Shown one piece after another: positions 36,698 through 44,089 of a stretch of 64,000 nucleotides of DNA (positions are counted from its first letter, which is position 1; each line of letters starts with the position of its first letter). The notes under the pieces are model-generated. The model saw only the letters and a list, made by a program, of their open reading frames with translations. It did not search any database and was not told where the DNA came from. A program made the position numbers and the translations under genes. This DNA comes from Chersky-840 sp963811775 (GTDB lineage: Bacteria; Actinomycetota; Acidimicrobiia; Acidimicrobiales; UBA8190), in NCBI GenBank assembly GCA_963811775.1, contig CAWESO010000019.1, positions 248,001-312,000 on the forward strand. Direction: 5' to 3'.

Positions 36698-37972
36698 GTG
36701 CTGCGGGTGGCCAAGGTGCGCAGGGGTGGGCACGCCTACTACCTGGAGGTGGCCGGGAACGGGACCGGCACCGGCATCGAGGCCCCCGGACGGTGGCTCG
36801 GCCGGGGCGCCGCCGCCCTCGACCTGCGCGGCGAAGTGCATGGTGACGCGCTCGCGGCGGTGCTCCGAGGCGACGACCCGCGCAGCGGGGATCGGCTCGG
36901 CCGCGCCCACGACCGGGTCACGGTGGCCGCCTTCGACCTGAGCTTCTGCGCGCCCAAGTCGGTGAGCATGCTGCACGCGCTGGGGCCGCCCGAGGTGTCG
37001 AGCTCGGTGCTCGCCGCCCACGAGCACGCCGTGGACGCGGCGCTGCACTACGTCGAGCGCCGGGCCCTGGCCGTTCGTCGTGGCCGTGACGGGATGGTCG
37101 TCCCGGTGGCGGCCGACGCCGTGGCCTCGGCCGGCTTCGTGCACCGCGTGAGCCGTGCGCTCGACCCGCATCTGCACAGCCACGTGGTGATGGCCAACCT
37201 CGGCCGCGGGCCCGACGGAAGTTTCTCGGCGCTCGACGGACGCGGTGTCTACGCGCACGCCGCCGCCACGGGGGCGCTCTACCATGCGCAGCTCCGTCAC
37301 GAGCTCACCGTGCGCCTCGGTGTGGCGTGGGAGCCGTTACGCCACGGGCGCGCCGACGTGGCGGGCATCGGCGTCGACGCCCGCCGAGCGTTCTCGCGTC
37401 GCGCCGCGGCCATCGCCGACCATCTCTCGGCGCGCGGGCTCGGAGGCCCGCGGGCGCGAGCCATCGCCGCCCACGCCACCCGTCCCGAGCGCGACCCGCG
37501 GCGCTCGGTCGATGACCTCCGGCCGGGGTGGCTCGAGCGGGCGCAGGCCGTGGGCCTCGGCGCCGAGCGGCTCGGTGCCGTCCTCGACCGGGTCCCGCGC
37601 CAGGCCGGCCCCGGCATCGACCCCGGTCTCGCCGGCGCGGTGGGCGAGGAGCTGGGCCGGCGCGGCATCACCACCACCCGTCGGGACGTGGTGCGGGCGT
37701 GGTGCGGCACCCTCGAGGCGGGAGCTCCCGCACCGCAGGTCGAGGAAGCCTCGGACCGGTTTCTGACCGCCTTGGCGCCGACCGTGGCCCACGCCGGGCG
37801 GGCCGAGGGCCGTGGCGTGGCCGAGCGGCGTCACGTCGTGGCCGACCTCGATCTCAGTCGCGAGGGCGGGGAGCTGGCGCAACTGCTGGCTAGACGGGGC
37901 ATGGAAGTGGGCGGACCCGGGCGCGACCGCACCCGGGGGCGAGACGTCGACGTCGGGCTCGGATTCGGCTGA
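36698..37972 (+). CDS. TrwC-type relaxase-domain protein (MobF-like, without helicase)
   Basis: 424 aa from the GTG at 36698, preceded by GGGAGG with 4-nt spacing. The N-terminal ~300 residues match the TrwC/MobF relaxase fold: VAKVRRGGHAYYLEVAG holds the expected catalytic Tyr pair, FDLSFCAPKSVSMLHAL is a conserved strand, and DPHLHSHVVMANLG is the metal-binding His triad. MobF relaxases nick oriT and stay attached to DNA during conjugation, and usually carry a C-terminal helicase making ~900-1000 aa. Here that part is missing, so it is a stand-alone relaxase domain. No tra genes or oriT are visible. The last ~85 bp recur after the Fic gene. Confidence 0.8.
   Translation: MLRVAKVRRGGHAYYLEVAGNGTGTGIEAPGRWLGRGAAALDLRGEVHGDALAAVLRGDDPRSGDRLGRAHDRVTVAAFDLSFCAPKSVSMLHALGPPEVSSSVLAAHEHAVDAALHYVERRALAVRRGRDGMVVPVAADAVASAGFVHRVSRALDPHLHSHVVMANLGRGPDGSFSALDGRGVYAHAAATGALYHAQLRHELTVRLGVAWEPLRHGRADVAGIGVDARRAFSRRAAAIADHLSARGLGGPRARAIAAHATRPERDPRRSVDDLRPGWLERAQAVGLGAERLGAVLDRVPRQAGPGIDPGLAGAVGEELGRRGITTTRRDVVRAWCGTLEAGAPAPQVEEASDRFLTALAPTVAHAGRAEGRGVAERRHVVADLDLSREGGELAQLLARRGMEVGGPGRDRTRGRDVDVGLGFG
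37888..37971. repeat. Imperfect direct repeat, copy A (end of relaxase gene)
   Basis: Copy A covers the last codons of the relaxase gene. Copy B lies at 39169-39253, beyond the Fic gene. A 14-nt core (CCGGGCGCGACCGC, 37917-37930) is identical in both, and flanking blocks GGCTNGACGNGGCATGGA and TTCGGCTG also match, with small indels. The two copies bracket the Fic gene. Confidence 0.6.
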
Positions 37973-38051
37973 TGAGGGTTTTCGAAGGTCTGTTGGGCCT
38001 GGAGTCGCCGTAGCGTGGGAAAGTTTGTTGAGTACAGGCAGAATTAAGTCC

Positions 38052-38107
38052 AACACGACAAATAGAAAAGTTGTCGTGTTACTATTAGATTCCGTGGAAC
38101 ACGACAA
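38052..38107. promoter_or_regulatory. Operator-like repeats and promoter of the Fic gene
   Basis: AACACGACAA (38052-38061) and TTGTCGTGTT (38071-38080) form a perfect 10-bp inverted repeat with a 9-nt spacer. A third AACACGACAA (38098-38107) lies inside the first codons of the Fic gene. A TACTAT -10-like hexamer (38080-38085) touches the right arm and is 8 nt before the GTG at 38094. The region is much richer in A and T than its surroundings. A regulator bound here would block the promoter; autoregulation by the Fic protein's C-terminal HTH-like region is an inference. Confidence 0.65.
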
Positions 38108-39101
38108 ATCCCGTCGAGGGCGCCCGCCACGCCAGCTCGTCTACCAGCGCCTGGAGGAGGCGACCGCCGATCTCCGAGGGCGCATGGGGGGCCTTCCGTC
38201 GCCAACCGAGGCCGAGGGTATCTGGACCTCCATCTGGTATCAGGAAGCCCACCATTCCACCGCCCTCGAGGGCAACACCCTCGTCATCGCCCAGGTCGAA
38301 GCGCTCCTGGCCGAGGGACGAGCCGTCGGCAACAAGGAACTCAGGCAGTACATGGAGGTCACGGGCTACGCCGAGGCGGCGAGATGGGTCTACGGCCAGG
38401 CTTTGGAGCCGGGGGACTGGACCCCGGGCGCACCTCTCTCGATGACGGAGGTACGTCACGTCCATGAGGTCGCTCTCACCCCGGTCTGGAATGTCGCACC
38501 TCACCCCAACGCCACTCCCGGGGAGACGCCCGGGAGCTTTCGACGCCACGACATCCAACCCTTCCCTGGTGGAATGGTCCCCCCGTCGTGGGTCGAGGTG
38601 CCTGCGGCCATGGGCGACTGGGTCGATTCACTCACGGGCCTCGATGCCGAGGACAACCCAATCGAGGCCATCGCCGCCGCCCATGCGGGATTCGAGAGAA
38701 TCCACCCCTTTCTCGACGGCAACGGGCGCGCTGGGCGGCTGCTGCTGAACCTGCTCCTGGTCCGCCTCGGCTACCCCCCCGCCGTCGTCTACACCCGAGA
38801 CCGGAACCGGTACCTCCGCGCCCTGCGGCGCGCCGACAACGGCGACCCAGGGCCCCTCGGAGAACTCATCGCCAGGTCGGTCACCGACAACCTCTACCGC
38901 TTCGTTGTACCCGCCGTGGCTGGGCCCCACCGCTTGGTTCCCATTGTCTCGCTGGCGACCAAAACCCAGAGCGTTCCGACGCTTCGAGCCGCCATCGAGA
39001 GGGGTCGCCTCAGGGGGCAAAAGGGCCCGGACGGGCAATGGCGAAGCACCCGCGTATGGGTCGACGAGTACATTGCGAGCAAGTACAAGCGTCGCCCCTG
39101 A
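38094..39101 (+). CDS. Fic family protein (AMPylase-type fold)
   Basis: 335 aa from the GTG at 38094 (the frame is open upstream but that part overlaps the operator and the relaxase gene). The Fic core motif HPFLDGNGRAGR near residue 204 has all expected residues (HxFx(D/E)GNGRxxR). An N-terminal segment with HHSTALEGNTL contains the S/T-xxx-E-G-N type inhibitory helix, so it is a class II Fic with an N-terminal alpha-inh. The C-terminal ~70 residues (VPTLRAAIERGRLRGQKGPD) look like a winged helix-turn-helix, suggesting DNA binding. Fic enzymes transfer AMP or other groups to protein hydroxyls. It lies between two imperfect repeats and has an AT-rich promoter, consistent with acquisition. Confidence 0.88.
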   Translation: MEHDKSRRGRPPRQLVYQRLEEATADLRGRMGGLPSPTEAEGIWTSIWYQEAHHSTALEGNTLVIAQVEALLAEGRAVGNKELRQYMEVTGYAEAARWVYGQALEPGDWTPGAPLSMTEVRHVHEVALTPVWNVAPHPNATPGETPGSFRRHDIQPFPGGMVPPSWVEVPAAMGDWVDSLTGLDAEDNPIEAIAAAHAGFERIHPFLDGNGRAGRLLLNLLLVRLGYPPAVVYTRDRNRYLRALRRADNGDPGPLGELIARSVTDNLYRFVVPAVAGPHRLVPIVSLATKTQSVPTLRAAIERGRLRGQKGPDGQWRSTRVWVDEYIASKYKRRP

Positions 39102-39168
39102 CACCGCCGCCCGGCGTGGGCGCTCGGCGGGGACGGTGGAGTCCGATTGCCTCGCTGGCGCGCCTACC

Positions 39169-39253
39169 GGCTCGACGCGGCATGGAGGCGCATGGGGCCT
39201 CCGGGCGCGACCGCGCCGGGAGGTGACGTCGAGGCGGCGCTCGCGTTCGGCTG
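39169..39253. repeat. Imperfect direct repeat, copy B (after Fic gene)
   Basis: Partial copy of the 3' end of the relaxase gene, described at copy A; the identical 14-nt core is at 39201-39214. It lies in the gap between the Fic gene and the convergent riboflavin synthase gene. Confidence 0.55.
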
Positions 39254-39255
39254 GA

Positions 39256-39741
39256 TCACGGTTGCGGCGGCGCGATGGGCCCGGCGTCGCCGTAGCCCTG
39301 GCGGACCCCTTGGCCGGCCCGGCGTGTCAGCTGGTCGGGCTCGTACAGCATCCAGTAGGCGTTGCGGGCGTGCTTGCGGGCACGGTCGACGCACACCGCG
39401 GCCAGGCGGGCCGGGTCCTCCTCCTCGTTCTCGTGCACGAAGACCTCGAGCACGTGAGTGCTCGTGAGGAGCTGGGCCAGCATGATGCCCTGGGACGCCT
39501 CGTGGGCGCAGACCTGGTCGATAGCCGCCTTCCCCGGCATGCCGAGGGCGACGACGATGGCGCAGCCCTGCTGCTCGATGAGCCTCTTGCAGGCCACGCC
39601 GAGGTCCTTGAACCCCGGGACTGTCGTGCGGACGACCTCGAAGCGCTCCCCGAAGCCGGGGCACTGCTTCAACTCGTCGACGGCCTCGGCCCCCATGTCG
39701 TAGCGGGCGAACATGGTGTCGACGACGCCGATGCGGTCCAT
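39256..39741 (-). CDS. ribC: Archaeal-type riboflavin synthase
   Basis: 161 aa from the ATG at 39741, preceded by GGGAG; the frame is open to 39801. The sequence matches the archaeal riboflavin synthase family (lumazine-synthase-like, not the ~200-aa bacterial RibE): DRIGVVDTMFARYDMGAEAV, VVRTTVPGFKDLGVACKRLI, IVVALGMPGKAAIDQVCAHE, THVLEVFVHENEEE and ELTRRAG-like DQLTRRAGQG. It dismutates two 6,7-dimethyl-8-ribityllumazine molecules to riboflavin. The family is typical of archaea, so transfer is likely. It is 31 bp after bsaP, on the same strand. No other rib gene is visible. Confidence 0.87.
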   Translation of the reverse strand: MDRIGVVDTMFARYDMGAEAVDELKQCPGFGERFEVVRTTVPGFKDLGVACKRLIEQQGCAIVVALGMPGKAAIDQVCAHEASQGIMLAQLLTSTHVLEVFVHENEEEDPARLAAVCVDRARKHARNAYWMLYEPDQLTRRAGQGVRQGYGDAGPIAPPQP

Positions 39742-39772
39742 GCCCAGATTCTCCCACGGCGGCGGGCGCCGC

Positions 39773-39967
39773 TCAGGCCGTTCCCTCCACGCCGTGGTCA
39801 CGGCACCGGGCCACGTAGCCCGCGGGCGTGACTCTGACGGTCATCCGACGCCCGCAGCTGACACAGAAACGGGGCGGGTCGAGCTCGCGCCGGCACCCGG
39901 GGCACTCGCCGGCGGGCCGACCGCACGAGCCGCAGAACGCCCCGACGCCCCCTGGTCCCGCCGTCAT
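39773..39967 (-). CDS. bsaP: Biotin synthase auxiliary protein BsaP
   Basis: 64 aa. It is a small Cys-rich protein with CGSCG near residue 12, CPGC near 22, CVSCGRRMTVRVTP near 35 and a final Cys-His pair (ARCRDHG), matching the BsaP family of actinobacteria, whose members are reported as accessory iron-sulfur proteins needed by their BioB. The copy here has an extra N-terminal Cys pair. bioB lies about 10 kb away at 50.1-51.2 kb. Its ATG overlaps the TGA of a possible upstream 108-aa frame (ATGA), and ribC follows 31 bp later. Family assignment rests on motif recall, not a search. Confidence 0.75.
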   Translation of the reverse strand: MTAGPGGVGAFCGSCGRPAGECPGCRRELDPPRFCVSCGRRMTVRVTPAGYVARCRDHGVEGTA

Positions 39968-40290
39968 CGCTCCCACCACCGTTGGTCCGCCGCCTGGTTC
40001 ACAGTCACGGTGCGGTCGCGTCGTGACGATTCGTTGATGCTGGCCAGTCCGCCTCCGCCGGTGCCCATGTCGGGCCTCGGTGCGTCGATCCCAGGGGCGT
40101 CGGTCCCCGCCACGACGGTCCCCAGCACGTCGCCGATGGGCCGCCGGAGCATGGTGCCGGCTTCCGCCGTGGTGACATTCGAGAACGCTACGCGCTGTCG
40201 TGGGGATGCGCCTGCCTCGGACTTCGCGGCGCTGGCGACACTCCGGTAGCGACGCTGGACCGAGTAGCCGTCGCTGCGGCCTGGAACCAC
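39964..40290 (-). CDS. Possible small hypothetical protein upstream of bsaP
   Basis: 108 aa from the GTG at 40290. The frame ends in a TGA that overlaps the bsaP ATG by ATGA, a typical coupled-gene junction, and its third codon positions are nearly all G or C. The C-terminal half (NVTTAEAGTMLRRPIGDVLG, then GGGGLASINESSRRDRTV) is not obviously a shadow of another gene. No family is recognised. If it is not real, 39968-40361 is a ~390-bp gene-free gap. Treat as tentative. Confidence 0.35.
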   Translation of the reverse strand: MVPGRSDGYSVQRRYRSVASAAKSEAGASPRQRVAFSNVTTAEAGTMLRRPIGDVLGTVVAGTDAPGIDAPRPDMGTGGGGLASINESSRRDRTVTVNQAADQRWWER

Positions 40291-40361
40291 TGGGACGAGC
40301 GTGGGGTGGACCGCCGACCCGCCGAGCCGATAGGCCGTTGCCTGTGGGCGAGGAGGCCGGC

Positions 40362-40970
40362 ATGGAGAGCGAGGACGTCGGGGACGGGCTGCCGACAGCC
40401 CTCGGAGAACCCGTCGGAGAACCGCAGGAACGGGCGGTGGGGGAGCCGGAGGTCTCGGGTGCACCGGGGGCCTCGGACGCACCGACCCTCGGGGTCGGAC
40501 CGGCGGCTGGCGACGACGCGCCGACCGAGGGCGAGGGGGCGATCCCCCCGGCGCCGCGGTGGGCGATGACGACCCGCATGCACTCCAACCGGCGCTCGGC
40601 GCCGGGGGACGAGGGCTACATCCGGCGCCGGTGGGGCACCGACGACGACACCCTGTACGTCATGGACGACGGCGCCGACCACTGCATGATCGGGCGCCGC
40701 GTGGGGCGCGCCCCGGACGGGTGCATCTACTGCCTGGTGGCGCGCATCTCGCTGGAGCAGTACGGGGACCTCGAGGCCGGCGACCTCACCGGCGCCGAAT
40801 TGTTCTCCGAGGCCCGTGACATCTCACTGTGCGGTGTGTTCGACGACGAGCAGGCCGCATCGAACGTGCTGCTGGTGCAGCACTACCGGCGCCCGCGCCA
40901 CGTCCCCGCCGACTATCTCCCGCCTTCGCCGTTCCTGGAATTCACCGACGAGCCCGACGAGGAGGCCTGA
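40362..40970 (+). CDS. Hypothetical protein
   Basis: 202 aa from the ATG at 40362, preceded by GAGGAGGCC. The first ~65 residues are Glu/Gly/Pro-rich and probably disordered. The remainder is a compact domain with a Cys-His cluster and Trp/Tyr-rich patches: EGYIRRRWGTDDDTLYVMDD, ADHCMIGRRVG, GCIYCLVARISLEQY and VLLVQHYRRPRHVPADYLPP. The CMIG and GCIYC cysteines could bind metal, but the pattern does not match a named family. It is divergent from the bsaP-ribC cluster. Function unknown. Confidence 0.65.
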   Translation: MESEDVGDGLPTALGEPVGEPQERAVGEPEVSGAPGASDAPTLGVGPAAGDDAPTEGEGAIPPAPRWAMTTRMHSNRRSAPGDEGYIRRRWGTDDDTLYVMDDGADHCMIGRRVGRAPDGCIYCLVARISLEQYGDLEAGDLTGAELFSEARDISLCGVFDDEQAASNVLLVQHYRRPRHVPADYLPPSPFLEFTDEPDEEA

Positions 40971-41001
40971 GCCCGCCGGGCCCGGCCCCCGTCGGCGGGG
41001 C
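40971..41001. terminator. Possible hairpin between convergent genes
   Basis: GCCCGCCG (40971-40978) can pair with CGGCGGGGC (40993-41001) with one bulge, between the stop of the + gene and the convergent secreted-protein gene. The stem is GC-rich but imperfect and has no T tract. Confidence 0.35.
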
Positions 41002-41005
41002 CTGG

Positions 41006-41665
41006 TCAGAGGATGGCCACGCTGTTGCTGTTGTCGAAAGTGGCCGAGCTCACCGTCTGGTTGGCGGCGCACCCCGTGTCGAGCGCGCTCGAGTCCGTCT
41101 GGTCGATGAACACGGTGATCTGGTTCAGCGGCTTCTCCGCGTAGGAGCCGATGACCTCCTTGCCCGAGAGCGAGAAACCGATCTCCGGTGTCGTGTTGGT
41201 GGCCGCCGTCGCCTTCTTGACGGTGAAGGTGGACGCGCCCTTCTCTCCGCCGCTCCAGGTCACGCCCACCTTCAGGCCCTTCAGGGCCTTCAGCGTGGCC
41301 GGCTCGATGAAGGCGGGGCAGTACCCCGTGGCGTAGCTCCTCGGCCCGAGCTTGGTGGCCGGGATCTTGATCGTCAGGGTCGGGAACGTCCCGTGGCTGG
41401 GTCCCCCCGCCGGCGCGGCCGAGAGGCAGGCGGCGAGGCGGCCCGACGAGATGGTGACCGTCGTGCTTGCCGCCGCGCTCGTGGTGTGCGTCCCGGTCTT
41501 GGTCAAGGCCGGGCTGAACCCGACCGTGGCCGTGATCTTGCAGGCCACCGGGAAGGCCGGCGCGGCGGCCCCGGCAAAAATGGCCGGCGCCCCGAAGACT
41601 GCGAATGCGGTCACCGGCAGGGCAAGGGCGGCAACCCCGGACAGGATCCGTCGGCGAGCGGACAT
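41006..41665 (-). CDS. Secreted hypothetical protein
   Basis: 219 aa. A classical signal peptide is present: MSARRRILS, then a hydrophobic stretch (GVAALALPVTAFAVFGAPA) and an Ala-rich cleavage region near residue 32. The mature domain has four Cys (PVACKITA, AACLSA, GYCPAF, DTGCAANQ) and many Thr/Ser, consistent with a disulfide-stabilised beta-sandwich outside the cell. GAGGAGGAA precedes the ATG. No named family recognised. It faces the YbjQ-repeat operon, with 254 bp between starts. Confidence 0.7.
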   Translation of the reverse strand: MSARRRILSGVAALALPVTAFAVFGAPAIFAGAAAPAFPVACKITATVGFSPALTKTGTHTTSAAASTTVTISSGRLAACLSAAPAGGPSHGTFPTLTIKIPATKLGPRSYATGYCPAFIEPATLKALKGLKVGVTWSGGEKGASTFTVKKATAATNTTPEIGFSLSGKEVIGSYAEKPLNQITVFIDQTDSSALDTGCAANQTVSSATFDNSNSVAIL

Positions 41666-41919
41666 GGTTCCTCCTCATCCCCGCACTCGGTTCGACACGG
41701 TGCAATGCGCTCAACGTAGCCATCTGGCCGGCGCGCTTCACGGGGCGATGAAGGCCCTGGTGCCGACGCCTCGGCCGGACGGGCCCCGAGCGCCGTTCGG
41801 GCTCTCGTAGTGTGGGGGCGACCCGTGCCGCCGTGCATGCGGACCCAGGCCGGGGGCACCGTCGCCCCCCACCGGGACGCGTGCACGGGCGCCGGGGACA
41901 GGGCCGGAGGAGGCGGGAC
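41666..41919. promoter_or_regulatory. Divergent regulatory region before the YbjQ-repeat operon
   Basis: A 254-bp gap between a - strand secreted protein gene and a four-gene + strand operon. A TAGTGT hexamer at 41808-41813 could be the operon's -10 box, giving a leader of about 100 nt. GGAGGAGGCGGG (41907-41918) is the ribosome site of the first gene. Confidence 0.35.
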
Positions 41920-42321
41920 ATGAGCGACACGGGCGACGCGTTCGACCTCGACATGGCGGCGGCCACGATGCAGTCCAACGCCACCGACGTCCACATCATG
42001 CTCAGGGTCCTCGCCGGCCAGCTCGCCGAGGTCCTCGGGCCCCGGGTCGTCGTCGACCGCGCCGGCGGGCTCCTGCGCAAGTCCACCGAGGTGAAGGCGC
42101 TCGAGGTCACGCTCGGGGACGACGTCCTGCGCGCCCAGGTCGAGGGGGGATCCGTGCGATGCTCGGTCGCCCATTCCTCGGGAGGGATCCGAATCCGCAG
42201 CGAGACCGTGGACCTCGACAGCTGGCTCAAGAGACTGCTGAGCGCCCTCCAGGAAGAAGCCGCCCACAGCGAGGGCGCCCGCCAGGCCCTCGAGAGAATC
42301 GTCATCGGAGGTTCGTCATGA
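41920..42321 (+). CDS. Hypothetical protein, first gene of the YbjQ-repeat operon
   Basis: 133 aa from the ATG at 41920, which has an excellent RBS; the frame is open to 41812. A helical N-terminal half (AATMQSNATDVHIMLRVLAG, QLAEVLGPRVVV) is followed by a small beta-rich segment (VKALEVTLGDDVLRAQVEGG) and a helical C-terminus (LDSWLKRLLSALQEEAAHSE). No family recognised. Its stop overlaps the next ATG (ATGA at 42318), so it is translationally coupled to the YbjQ-repeat genes and probably works with them. Confidence 0.7.
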   Translation: MSDTGDAFDLDMAAATMQSNATDVHIMLRVLAGQLAEVLGPRVVVDRAGGLLRKSTEVKALEVTLGDDVLRAQVEGGSVRCSVAHSSGGIRIRSETVDLDSWLKRLLSALQEEAAHSEGARQALERIVIGGSS

Positions 42322-43112
42322 CCCAGCCCCAGGACCTCCCGAAGGAGGCCGGGCACCGCCTCGAAGAGCTCGAGCACGGCCTGTTCACCTCGGACCTCTC
42401 GGTCAACGAGTTCCTCCTCATCAAAGAGGCGGGGTTCCATCCCCTGGGCTTCGTGATGGGGTCGTCGATCTACCACACCGGCATCCAGGCCCGTCGCTGG
42501 AACAAGAGCCAGGAGCTCACCAAGCTGACCGAGGCCATGTACAACGCGCGCGAGCTCGCCATGACGCGCATGGAGGAGGAGGCCGACCAGCTCGGCGCGG
42601 ACGGGGTGGTGGGCGTCCGTCTCGACGTCAACTACTACGAGTGGGGCCGCGACGCGGCCGAGTTCATCGCGGTGGGCACGGCGGTGAAGGCCGAGGACGG
42701 CACCTCGCACCGCAACGCACTGGGCAAGCCGTTCACCTCGGACCTGTCCGGACAGGACTTCTGGACGATCATGCAGACCGGGTACGTGCCCCAGGGACTG
42801 GTGATGGGTACCTGCGTGTTCCACATCGCCCACCGCGGCCTCGGCCAGGCGCTCGGGTCGATGGGCCAGAACGTCGAGCTCCCCAACTTCACCCAGGCGC
42901 TGTACGAAGCGCGCGAGCTGGCCATGACCCGGATGCAGGACGAGGCCAACCAGCTCGGGGCGACGGGGATCGTCGGTGTCCGGCTCGAGGAGAAGTCCCA
43001 CCAGTGGGGGTCGCACACCATCGAGTTCCTGTCGCTCGGCACGGCGGTGAAGAAGTCGACCGGTGACGTGACGCTGCCCGCGCCGATCACCGTGATCTCC
43101 CTCGACAACTGA
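42318..43112 (+). CDS. Tandem YbjQ-like (heavy-metal-binding domain) protein 1
   Basis: 264 aa made of two repeats of about 110 residues. Both halves show the same order: FTSDLS...DF, a GFxxxGxVMG strand, an ARELAMTRM helix, a GAxGVVGVRL turn and a final EFxxxGTAV strand (residues ~22-125 and ~133-240). This is the YbjQ/UPF0145 pattern, called a putative heavy-metal-binding domain; E. coli YbjQ is a small pentameric single-domain protein of unknown role. Here the domain is duplicated. It overlaps its neighbours by ATGA before and TGATG after. There is no signal peptide. Confidence 0.85.
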   Translation: MTQPQDLPKEAGHRLEELEHGLFTSDLSVNEFLLIKEAGFHPLGFVMGSSIYHTGIQARRWNKSQELTKLTEAMYNARELAMTRMEEEADQLGADGVVGVRLDVNYYEWGRDAAEFIAVGTAVKAEDGTSHRNALGKPFTSDLSGQDFWTIMQTGYVPQGLVMGTCVFHIAHRGLGQALGSMGQNVELPNFTQALYEARELAMTRMQDEANQLGATGIVGVRLEEKSHQWGSHTIEFLSLGTAVKKSTGDVTLPAPITVISLDN

Positions 43113-44089
43113 TGAGCACCCCGGCCGGTCCCGGCGGCGAGAACGACGCGCCCGATGGCCCCGGGGGCGGTGCCGACGGTGATCTGCCCGAAGCCGCCGG
43201 ACGCCGCCTCAGCAGCGGATCGTTCTCGTCGGGCCTGACCGTCCCCGACTTCGCCGCCTGCCTGCAGATGGGGCTGCGACCGGTCGGGCTCGTCCAGGGC
43301 TTCTGCGTCATGCAATGGGGCTGGTACGGGTCGGGGTCGCCGTACTCGCGCGGCATGTCTCCCTACGCCTTCGGCCGGGACGCGCCGCGCGGCGTGTACT
43401 CGGAGAGCTACAGCTGCCCCCACGGCGGCATGGTGTACTCCAACGAGCACCGCATCTGGGGCCAGAACTACGAGCAGCCCTGGGTCGAGGCCGCCTGGGG
43501 CGAAGGCTACGGCTCGTCCTACACCCGCATGGTGGAAGAGGCCGCCGAGGTGGGGGCCCACGGCGTCATCGGCGTCGTCGACTCCACCCGCCACCTGGCC
43601 GACATGAACGTCACGGAGTTCCACATCCTGGGCACGGCCGTGGTGGTGGAGGACGCCGCGCCGCCCCCGGGCGGCCAGCCCTGGACGACGTACCTGGCCG
43701 GCCAGCGCCTGGCCAAGCTCGTCGAGGCCGGGTACATGCCGGTGTCGGTGGTCGCGGCGCTGTCGTCGGTGCGGGTGTGGGCCTACTGCGTCACCGAGAT
43801 GCTGATGGAGGGCAGGCCGATCTCGACCTTCGGCGCCAGCGGGTACATGCCCGTGGCCGAGGTGGAGCAGATCTCCCGGGCCCATCTCGCCGTCCGCTCG
43901 CTGGCCCGCGAGCACGTGCGGGGCCAGCTCGGCAACGACACCCTGCAGGGGGCCCGCGTCGTCGCCAACACCCAGAGCCTGGCCCAGGGGGACCAGGTCA
44001 TCGAGTGCACCCTGCGCGGCACCCGGGTCCGCCGGTTCAAGGACTTCGACCCCATGCCCGCGGCGCGTCCCACGGTCCGGCTGTCGTGA
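43112..44089 (+). CDS. Tandem YbjQ-like protein 2 (divergent, extended)
   Basis: 325 aa. Two degenerate YbjQ-like repeats can be traced: the first at ~30-185 (FSSGLTVPDFAACLQMGL, then GAHGVIGVVDSTRHL, then EFHILGTAVVVED) and the second at ~195-320 (TYLAGQRLAKLVEAGYMPVS, then CTLRGTRVRRF). The first carries an insertion of ~50 residues rich in Tyr, Gly, Ser and Trp (CVMQWGWYGSGSPYSRGMSP). The N-terminal ~25 residues are Gly/Pro-rich. Start ATG overlaps the previous stop (TGATG). The gene ends with GTGA overlap on the third paralog. Function unknown. Confidence 0.8.
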   Translation: MSTPAGPGGENDAPDGPGGGADGDLPEAAGRRLSSGSFSSGLTVPDFAACLQMGLRPVGLVQGFCVMQWGWYGSGSPYSRGMSPYAFGRDAPRGVYSESYSCPHGGMVYSNEHRIWGQNYEQPWVEAAWGEGYGSSYTRMVEEAAEVGAHGVIGVVDSTRHLADMNVTEFHILGTAVVVEDAAPPPGGQPWTTYLAGQRLAKLVEAGYMPVSVVAALSSVRVWAYCVTEMLMEGRPISTFGASGYMPVAEVEQISRAHLAVRSLAREHVRGQLGNDTLQGARVVANTQSLAQGDQVIECTLRGTRVRRFKDFDPMPAARPTVRLS

